Assembly (NCBI GenBank): GCA_024195265.1
Contig: JAJLRJ010000005.1
Span: 16,880,536 to 16,944,535, forward strand
Length of the DNA stretch: 64,000 nucleotides
DNA from: Dendrophyllia cribrosa
Taxonomy: Eukaryota > Cnidaria > Anthozoa > Scleractinia > Dendrophylliidae
Direction: 5' to 3'
The position numbers and the translations under genes were made by a program. The notes under the pieces were generated by a model. The model was not told the DNA's origin. It saw only the letters and a program-made list of their open reading frames with translations, and ran no database searches. Of this stretch, positions 56,700-64,000 are shown one piece after another; the first letter of the stretch is position 1; each line of letters opens with the position of its first letter.

Positions 56700-57020
56700 G
56701 AATTATGGATATAGTATTTTAAACCAACAGCTGGACGCAGAATTTGGATATAGAATTTTTAAATTAACAGCTGGATCTGAGCATGATTGCAGAATTTGGA
56801 TTTTCAAAAAACATAGAATTAAATTTTTTGATTTCAGATTTTGGATTTGCAGAATTTGAACGCAGATTTTAAATTTTAGATTTTTGAAAAAACATATAGT
56901 TTCGTTTGATTTTCTATGCAATATTTCCATTTAATTTTTCATGTTTTGAATCCAACAGATGGAAAGTAGTGATGTACTACACTCTGGGGCAATTGCCCCA
57001 GAGTGTAGTACATTACTACT
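56700..57020. repeat. Polinton right terminal inverted repeat
   Basis: Inverted partner of 30876-31199, ending in the same 56-bp palindrome and ACTACT, followed by TCCGCT. Confidence 0.9.
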
Positions 57021-57442
57021 TCCGCTGAATACAGGTTCGATTTACAGTAAATATGGAAAGAAAATTTCGGGACCCAAGCTGGTGTCCGCTTAATAGAGAG
57101 CGTTCGTTTATATGGGGTCCGCTTAATACAGGTTTTACTGTAATATAATCGCCCAAACATTAGCTGAAGACTATTGATGGGATTGTTGCAAAGTGACCCC
57201 GAATTTCGCTTTAGGAGTGTATAAAGGGACCGTTTAGGTTTTTTGTCCGAATTTGACAAAAGCCTCAAACAAAAACAACAATAATAAAACTTTCCAGTGA
57301 TTGAACTCCACGCCATTCCTTATTTTACTCGGTATTATTTGTGGGGATCATTTCCGGTCCGGGGATCATTTGCCGGCCAATTTGGGGATCATTTGCGGGC
57401 CGGGGATCATTTGCCGGCCGGGATCATTTGCCGGCCTGTACA

Positions 57443-58189
57443 GGTCCGTCTCGCGAGCTTCTTCTAACCGTTTATGCGGTTAATTTCACTCATGATATTC
57501 AGAGAACGGACCTCTGGATCCAGGATAGTTGTGTAGTAGCTGTAAAACTTAATACTGTGCTGGGAATAAAAGTTGACAAGTTTACGGCAAGTTAGCGGTA
57601 CTGTAGTTACATATTTGCATGCCGTAAGTTAACACTTTCATTCGCCGGAACAGCCAATTTTGTCCTCGCTCAGTGACCTCGGTAGCTTTTTCGAAAATCC
57701 ACTTCCTCAGGAACTGAGGAACTGTCATAACCGGCTTTTTCGCTAACGACGGACACGTGTTGTGTACAACACTGACAAACCGATGAATGCGACAACTCAA
57801 AACTTACCATGAGACAAACTAACAGCTAAACGTCTGTCTGGTTTTTAGCCGTTACAGTAAAATCGCTCAGATTTCTACTTCATTTACAAAGAAAGACGAA
57901 AGGTAAACTAGCAATAAAAAAAAAACTACAGCAAGGCGGCGACGATTCTTTTGCAAGAAAACAGAGAAGCGTGGTTTCGTGACTAACCGTTTGTTTGAGT
58001 TTCTTGCGGTTTCGAGTCGCTTCTGATTGGTTGCTGCACAATGTGAAATGTCAAAATCAAATCAAAGTGTTCACGGTTTTTGGATTCTCACAGTAAATGG
58101 TGTGCTGTGCATCTGTAATGCCATATCGCTTTAAACTTTATAAAACTAGCCTTACAAACAGCTGTTACAAAAGGCAAAATTCAGGGCTC
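57443..58189. other. Intergenic or intron, nothing certain
   Basis: A minus frame at 57582-57800 (TVPQFLRKWIFEKATEVTER) looks protein-like but has no recognised family or clear borders. Confidence 0.3.
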
Positions 58190-59115
58190 TTAAAACTGAT
58201 GAAAGATGAAATAAAAACTCTCAAAATCACTGCCATGTCGTTTAACTTTGTTTTTCTGTGTTTATTTTGGTGATTTGTGGCTCGCGAAAGCGGTATTTTC
58301 AAAATCGCAGTGGCTATTCGTACGTCACCCGTACGCGGACTTCGATTTGCTATTCATACGGGAGTCCAAAACTTTCGACAATTTTCGATGTTATTCTTCA
58401 CTTTTGTTGGTCCACAATATTAAATGTTTGTTTAGTTTTACGAAGCGCTTCTGGTAAGCGATGTTGATTTGGCTCAGACTAATTTGCTGAGTCTCTGTGT
58501 ACGCGAGCGACTCATTTCGTGACAGAAATTTTTCGCATCAAAATACTTCGTACGGCCAACTTCGATTTGCTATTCGTACGGGAGTCCCAAAACTTTTAAA
58601 AATTTTCGATGTTATTATTCACTTTTGCCAATCCATAATATTGTACATTTGTTTAGATTCACGAAGCGCTTCTTGTGAGCGATGTTTATTCAGCTACGCG
58701 AACTTGGGAATCTCGTGAAAAATTTCTAAGTGTCACGAATGAGTCGCTCGCGTAGCATACGCAGGCACTCAGCAAATTAGTCTGAGCCAAATCAACATCG
58801 CTTACCAGAAGCGCTTCGTAAAACTAAACGAACATTTAATATTGTGGACCAACAAAAGTGAAGAATAACATTGAAAATTGTCGAAAGTTTTGGACTCCCG
58901 TATGAATAGCAAATCGAAGTCCGCGTACGGGTGCCGTACGAATAGCCACTACGTTTCAAAATAGCGGCTCGACTCGCTCAAAAATAGAGAAAGAACAAGG
59001 CTTGCAACGTGGAAACCCACGAATCCCCCACCCGGTCGAACATTTCGCCACAAATCACCATGATAAACACAGAAAACAAAGTTAAACAACATGGCAGTTA
59101 TTTTGAGAGTTTTCA
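58190..59115. repeat. Large inverted duplication with a third copy in the loop
   Basis: 58190-58540 is repeated in inverse at about 58720-59115; shared blocks are GCGGACTTCGATTTGCTATT, CACAATATTAAATGTT and AAGCGCTTCTGGTAAGCGAT. A shorter, more diverged direct copy lies between (58545-58700). The arms also share the outer ACTCTCAAAAT/ATTTTGAGAGT ends. Frames within it are repeat shadows. Confidence 0.8.
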
Positions 59116-59244
59116 TTTCGTTTTCATTGCCCATAGTATGGGTCGCCGTTTGTAAAAAAAATTATTTAGCTTAAGTTTGTCATTTTTTCCGTTACACAAA
59201 CGGAAGATGAAGATTGAAAGACATAACATGAAATGCCGACTTAC

Positions 59245-59703
59245 AATTTCCAAGAGTTTGCTCCCCGGGTCGATGGCGCATTTTTCGTCTGGAAGGTTGT
59301 TCAGCTTTAGATCTTCATCAGTCAATTGTTGAAGCGGACTGGCCAATTGCTCAGCGAAGTTCTGAAGTTTACTTCGGTTGGTAGCCTGCAGTCCGTCGTC
59401 CAGTCCTAGGGTGTGTACCAGATGCAATTTTAAGCTGAAGTAGATATCTGTGAATTTTTTTCCAATAGACTTCAGTTTCTCCAGTTTCTCCTGTTTCTCG
59501 ACCTCTTTCTCCGATAAGCTTACATGTACATCCTTTTTGGTACCCGCTGCAACGCGTTCCCGGTACATTACTACAAGTGGCAATAGAACTTTCTCACACA
59601 CATCAGCAACATTTTGTTCCAGTTTCTTTCGCTGGTTTCTAATTGTTTTTTCAATTCCTTTTATGTATTGTTCCGCTTCTGATTGAGGATATGGAGACGC
59701 CAT
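59245..59703 (-). CDS. First coding exon of an unrecognised gene
   Basis: ATG 59703 (MASPYPQSEAEQYIKGIEKT) reads exactly 153 codons to a consensus donor GTAAGT after LLEI. The product is mostly helical: RKKLEQNVADVCEKVLLPLV, a charged SEKEVEKQEKLEKLKSIGKK coiled stretch (about residues 68-90), then LQNFAEQLASPLQQLTDEDL. The exon frame is intact. The next exons would lie to the left, beyond or within the inverted repeat, and are not found. No family recognised; a small adaptor or coiled-coil protein is possible. Confidence 0.55.
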
Positions 59704-59995
59704 TTCAGTTGTAAGTTGTGCCAAACATCTCAGTTGATTACAGATCACGCAGGATCACGGCATGAATATGATAGATCTTGGCGCCTTTAGCAACGGAAAT
59801 GGCGCCGCCGTAAGAATAATTATGTATTTCCCGGAATTTTTCAAGATATTTGCATAAATAAGGGACGATCAAGCGGGCGGAGCTTGCGTGGAAGCGACTC
59901 GGGACGAGGCATTCTCGTCCCCAGAGCTCCACGGTCTTTTTTTAAATTGCGTCTCGTGTAGCTCTGGTAACGGACAAAAATTTGAGTTTTTTGAT

Positions 59996-61043
59996 CAACC
60001 TCGTTCCCAGGGCCTCTCTCTCTTCAGCTACGTCATCATCGGGAGAGACCCTGGTTGCGGCTGGTCACGTGGCTTCCAGAATCAGGGTGCTGACAAAAAT
60101 TTAAGTTAGGGGAGGAGTAGTAAAGCGTATAATTGTCGCTTTAACGAGAAAGGGGAGAAGCGTTGAGGCATTATCGGTCATCAGAACAAGCTTATAGCCC
60201 TGCATTTCGTGATCACACAAGTATTTTCGACCTACAACCGGTTCATGTTGTTGTCAACTCAGCCAAAACGTTTCTGAGGGACGGAAAGCACGTTAAAAAA
60301 CCTGGTTTCTTCAGTGATGGAAACAAACGCCGCGATATTTCGCGCTGGCAAATGCCACGAGCCGAGCAGAATTCGATATTAAGCCAGTATCAGGCTCCTA
60401 AGTATGTTAATACAGAGGTAATCTTTATCCTTATGCTTTATTTTATGCTAAATGTTTACTATCAGACGGCCAATTAGCCGAAAAACCTAATTTAACTCAG
60501 AGAATAGGCGACCGATCGAAATCAATTCACTTTGTTGACAAGATCAATATATTACATTGGGCAACACTACACAGATTATATTTTATATTTTATCTGCAAG
60601 CTAAGATTTAGACACGAATGCAGCACGCAAACTACAAGAATTATTACATTCTGGTCAATAAAAGCATCATTTTATAAAGCAAACGATGTGCTGATGTGTA
60701 TGATGTTATATTTTGTTCAGGCAATATCGAATTCAAATCTGGATAAATAAACATCTGGCTCTTTTTACCTTTGTTGAATTTAGAAGGTGACTGGAGGCTT
60801 TCAAAGGTGTACATATTAAAATGTTAAATGCCTTTGTGTTTGAACGAATGAGCCTCTTGACAAATGTCTTGACAGGCATTTCTTTCGTCTTAAGCTGTTT
60901 GTTCGAGAAGATCAACGAAAGTAGTTATTGACCCTACCCCGATGGAAAATATTTTGTCACAGGGTGGCACGTGACCAGCCGCAACCAGGGTCTCTCCCGA
61001 TGATGACGTAGCTGAAGAGAGAGAGGCCCTGGGAACGAGGTTG
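59996..61043. mobile_element. MULE-like element, 9-bp TSD TTTTTTGAT
   Basis: Inverted ends CAACCTCGTTCCCAGGGCCT run for about 75 bp, to GGCTGGTCACGTG. TTTTTTGAT is duplicated at 59987-59995 and 61044-61052. Long inverted repeats with a 9-bp duplication are the Mutator (MULE) signature. No transposase; instead an exon-like frame at 60163-60417. Confidence 0.8.
60163..60417 (+). CDS. Exon-like frame carried by the MULE
   Basis: An open frame of about 85 codons reading YSPAFRDHTSIFDLQPVHVV, RDGKHVKKPGFFSDGNKRRD and ISRWQMPRAEQNSILSQYQA, ended by a donor-like GTAATC at 60418. Even composition and a splice-like border suggest ancestry as a real exon. The start is unclear (no ATG). Not recognised. 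Confidence 0.4.
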
Positions 61044-61355
61044 TTTTTTGATTGACCGTTTAAAAATGAATGCGCAACAAGGTAAAAAAAATTACCCTTA
61101 TACGCATAAGGTTTTACTTCCGGTTGAATTTCAAATGTTGAAGTCCTATGACTACATCAACAAAACCAACGTTTTAATTTCAACGCATTCAACGACCAAT
61201 GTCACCCAGTTTTGTTTGGTTAGGTAAAGATACGGCTGCTAAATTTCAAAGTATAACGGGATCTGATTGTCGCTAAATATGAGCGATTCGTTTGCGAAAA
61301 TAATCAGTATGTGTCTTGGAAGACGAAGCTATAAGCGGCCACGAATATTAAAATA

Positions 61356-61589
61356 GCGACCTTCAGATTTGACTACGAGTACGAAATCGAGTACGAAATC
61401 GAGTACGACTTTGGAATTTCGAGATAATTGTATCCACCGAACTGTAACTCCTTCCTGTTGCTGACTAACACGTAAATAAACGTTAGGGATAAGATTGGTG
61501 TGATAATTAAGTATACGAGGCACACGAATTTGGTTTGAAAACTCGTACTCGTACTCAATCTCGTACTCGTAGTCCAATCTGAAGGTCGC
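61356..61589. mobile_element. TA-flanked MITE, copy 2
   Basis: Same element as 4544-4753 in opposite direction, with TA at 61354-61355 and 61590-61591. Extra ACGAGTACGAAATCG units make it longer. Confidence 0.75.
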
Positions 61590-61989
61590 TAGTATGTTGC
61601 TTGCAACAGGGACAAGTATTAATTAAAGGAGAGGCAGAAATACTGAAGAAAGCCCAAGGGTGAAAAGAAATATTACCACTAGGTTACCCATTTTAAATAA
61701 TAACAACAACAACGCTATCAGCACTCTCGTAAGCAAGTTATATTTTCTTTATTAGGTAGTACTCTTTGCTACAACTTGAAATACAAAATATCTAGGGAAA
61801 CGAAGGTCACTCGAAGCCCAATTAAAATAACATGAAACGAATGCAAAACAAAAATTCCTCGATATTTCTTACCACTGTTCGATGAAATAAGCCTAATCAA
61901 TGACCACAGCGTGTCCATCAAAAAACTTAGCTGTCCCATCTGATCAACTGATTTGATCGGATATGATAGCGTTCAGTGGCGAAACGATA

Positions 61990-62077
61990 TTCTGTTCTCT
62001 TGCGCTACGCTTAGCCGCACAGAAATCACTTCCAATGTAACACTCACACGAGTTGGAGGAGGGCCCGCCAGTAATCT
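61990..62077 (-). repeat. Split direct repeat B2 of a YR retroelement
   Basis: Contains TTCTGTTCTCTTGCGCTACG and GAGTTGGAGGAGGGCCCGCC, repeated at 62379-62459 in the same direction with an 8-bp indel. Confidence 0.65.
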
Positions 62078-62378
62078 TTATTGCTACAGAATGTGTACAT
62101 ATATCAAAGATACAATATAAATATGATGTATTCTAACTAAGATGAAATACATGCTGCGATTGCAGTATATCGTAAACACAATTTGTACATAACTGGTGCG
62201 TATAATGATAATAACCTGGGCCAGAAAAATATGCAGATATGAAAAGTAGCCCCGAGGAACAACCTCGTCGTAAGAATACTGGTAGGCTTCAATAACGAAT
62301 GTGAATCAAGGAGTGGTATAAATACCACTCCTGTGCATATGACACGCATTCCGTTATGCGTGCCCCAAGGGAAATACA

Positions 62379-62459
62379 TTTCTGTTCTCTTGCGCTACGC
62401 ACAGAAATCATTTCCAATGTAACACTCACACGAGTTGGAGGAGGGCCCGCCAGTAATCT
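62379..62459 (-). repeat. Split direct repeat B1 of a YR retroelement
   Basis: Lies about 60 bp beyond the recombinase stop. With the spacer 62078-62378 and the second copy at 61990 it gives the order gene-B1-A2-B2 seen in PAT/Ngaro-type elements. Confidence 0.6.
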
Positions 62460-62522
62460 CAAACCCAAAGAACCAGGTGTCGGAAGTGGATCAATAATGC
62501 CGATTGCTGACCACTATCATGA

Positions 62523-63290
62523 CTATATGTCCAAATTGAGACTGACCAACAATTGGTGTTTAATGTCCTCACGACAGTAAAGATCTTTTGATCTCTCGCT
62601 TTTCCATCTACCGTGTTTCTTAACGACTCTGTCAGGTATATCATTGTTGGCAGCGGCAGTAGCCCCCCCAATCCTGAGTGAATGTAAACCAAAATAGGAG
62701 GTATCCAAACCAATGGCTCTAAGTTTACCTAATATAACCTCTCTAGCCCTAGAGTAAGAAAATTTGGTTCCAGATCTGAGGAAATATCCTCTCGCCTTGC
62801 TGCCAATACATATATTCGTCGGACTGAACATTATCTTGAGCCAAATTAGCATATCTGTTGAGCATAGCATATGGGCACGTAGATCTGCCTGTTTTGACGA
62901 CTAGTCTGGTGCAACCTTCCCGATATTGGTCGGCCTTACTCTTGGAAATAAAGATCGAAAAATAAGTGGCCTCAAAATGAACGTCGGACCACTTTAAATT
63001 AGATACCTCGTCATAGCGTTAAAACGCGCTGCAAAAGCAATTAAGCAAAAACAAACACAGTCTCTAATGTCCGAAAGGGTGGCATCGGCTGTAGCAAATT
63101 TGTCTACAAGCTGATGTAAATGAATGGGAAGAATAGGCGATCTTTCGCTGTGTGAAACCGACGATGCGAGTCTTCTTTTGCAGCCTTCTAATATGAGCTT
63201 AGTAAACGCAGAATCGCATGGATTCAAAACAGCGCATGACTTATGAAAAAAGCTTATAGCATAAAACGCGGAGAATAAATACGAAAATGA
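62523..63290 (-). pseudogene. Tyrosine recombinase (DIRS/Ngaro/Crypton type), degraded
   Basis: Minus frames read FFHKSCAVLNPCDSAFTKLI, then (with a break near 63010) RYDEVSNLKW with the first catalytic Arg. The intact part follows: GLHSLRIGGATAAANN (HxxR box), KKHGRWKSE (His/Trp) and KDLYC (nucleophile Tyr), to the stop at 62523. All catalytic residues of the tyrosine recombinase core are thus recognisable, but frame changes near 63010 and 62850 inactivate it. No reverse transcriptase is found to the right in the window. Confidence 0.8.
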
Positions 63291-63597
63291 ATAACCCGAC
63301 TGGGCGATATTAATTAATTAAAGCGCCAAAAAGGTATCGTTGGCGGGAAAATACTCAGCGGGAAACATCAAGGTCCAGGCCTTTCACTTTTGAAAATGCT
63401 GTAGGTATCCCTTGAGCGTGGATGGAGCTCTACGTTTGGCAAGTGTGGTAGATTCGAAATAAATCTGAAGCGATTTGTAAAAAAAAGAAAAAACTGTATG
63501 TTAATAAGCGCAGATCAGAAGCAAACCGAATCAATGATGACCCTCAACAAGGCGTGAAAACCAACATAACATGTACTAAGATTAATGCATGCTGACA
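63291..63597. other. Intergenic, nothing recognised
   Basis: No supported feature. Confidence 0.35.
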
Positions 63598-63910
63598 AGG
63601 CCCGTGGCCTTTCATGCTTTCACCCGTGGAGGCAAAAGTAATACATATACGCGGTCCATGGCCGTTCGAACTGACGCCCGTGGCGACAAAATATAAGAAA
63701 AATGCGCGGCCCGTGGCCTTCACGTTTTCACCCGTGGGGGCAAATATAACACATACGAATGACCCATGGCCTGCCCAGTTTGCCCGTGGCGACGAATATA
63801 ACAAGTATGCACAACCCATAGGCTTTGGTGCAGCCGCCCGCGGCGGCAAAAATATAATACATATACCAACCCATGTCCTTACAAACGTTCGCCCGTGGCG
63901 ACAAATGTAA
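63598..63910. repeat. Minisatellite, about five 62-bp units
   Basis: Each unit contains CCCGTGGCC, a CGCCCGTGGCGACAAA-like box and ATAACATATACG-like AT sequence, at about 62-bp steps, diverged. Open frames of 146 (minus) and 98 codons (plus) across it follow from a unit length near a multiple of three only by chance breaks. Confidence 0.8.
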
Positions 63911-64000
63911 TAAAATAGACGCTTCCGAATAAATAACCCTTGTCGTTCAATCTCGATTCTGCCACCCATGGCAGTGTAATGCAATATCTTTTCGCCCTAT

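Larger units (their letters stand above)
30876..57020. mobile_element. Polinton/Maverick, complete ends, TSD TCCGCT
   Basis: Both ends start with AGTAGTAATGTACTAC, fitting the AG...CT termini of Polintons, and the inverted repeats run about 320 bp. The 6-bp target duplication TCCGCT is perfect (30870-30875, 57021-57026), the length expected for Polinton integration. Inside are the Polinton hallmark genes: packaging ATPase, double-jelly-roll capsid, penton, adenain-type protease and protein-primed DNA polymerase B. About 12.4 kb of its 26,145 bp is later insertions (38430-41819 and 43891-52876, plus small MITEs), so the original was roughly 13 kb, short for the family. No retroviral-type integrase was found. 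Nearly all genes are broken. Confidence 0.93.
30107..57442. mobile_element. Outer inverted-repeat element hosting the Polinton, TSD GGTC
   Basis: The left end TGTACAGGCCGGCAAATGAT and further GGCCGGCAAATGATC repeats (to about 30215) are matched in inverse at 57310-57442. GGTC lies on both outer sides (30103-30106, 57443-57446). Without the Polinton this would be an element of roughly 1.2 kb. No coding capacity of its own is seen, and the class is not assigned. Confidence 0.65.

Noticed and set aside
58248..58718. Three similar small ORFs
   Set aside because: They are the three copies of the inverted/direct repeat at 58190-59115.
63544..63984. 146-codon minus ORF
   Set aside because: Lies over the 62-bp minisatellite; repeats of ICI/HGP residues follow the unit.

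Overview
The window is animal nuclear DNA. It is AT-rich, host genes appear only as scattered exons with GT/AG borders, and it is crowded with miniature inverted-repeat elements. A class A GPCR exon, TNFR-like cysteine-rich exons, a tRNA-headed SINE, LINE fragments, a tyrosine-recombinase retroelement and a Polinton together point to a cnidarian, probably an anthozoan such as a coral. That assignment is an inference; no marker gene fixes the species.

Region by region. 1-11 kb: a TTAA MITE, a frame-broken GPCR (minus), a SINE, and the 3' end of an unrecognised plus-strand gene with phase-0 exons (7250-7315, 8169-8201, 10908-11033). 11-28 kb: TNFR-like remnants, a non-autonomous transposon with an 8-bp target duplication (11940-13286), an L1-like reverse transcriptase split by a MITE, an unrecognised cysteine-rich exon (17538-18231, minus), a 1.6-kb TA element and pieces of CR1-like LINEs. 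28-30 kb: minisatellite and MITEs.

30.1-57.4 kb is a nest of elements at least four deep. The outermost is a small inverted-repeat element (30107-57442, target duplication GGTC). Inside it sits a complete Polinton/Maverick (30876-57020, 26,145 bp, ~320-bp TIRs, 6-bp duplication TCCGCT). The Polinton carries a VLTF3/TFIIB-like factor, a two-TM protein, a tail-fibre-like protein, a packaging ATPase, an unknown conserved protein, a penton, a small basic protein, a double-jelly-roll capsid, a pVI/pX-like virion protein, an adenain-type protease, a zinc ribbon and a protein-primed DNA polymerase B. Most of these genes are broken by stops, frameshifts or later insertions, and no integrase is visible. 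It is therefore a dead copy of a virus-like element. Nearly every gene is preceded by the same AT-rich TCTAAT-ATAATATA motif directly before its start codon, on both strands. The pVI-like gene is split by a further 9-kb element (43891-52876, duplication CTAG) with its own intron-containing genes, a 14-unit satellite and an hAT-like MITE. A 1.1-kb element in three tandem copies lies in the capsid promoter.

57.4-64 kb: a large inverted repeat, the first coding exon of an unrecognised host gene (59245-59703, minus), a MULE-like element with a 9-bp duplication carrying a gene-like exon, a TA MITE, the 3' end of a tyrosine-recombinase retroelement with split direct repeats, and a 62-bp minisatellite.
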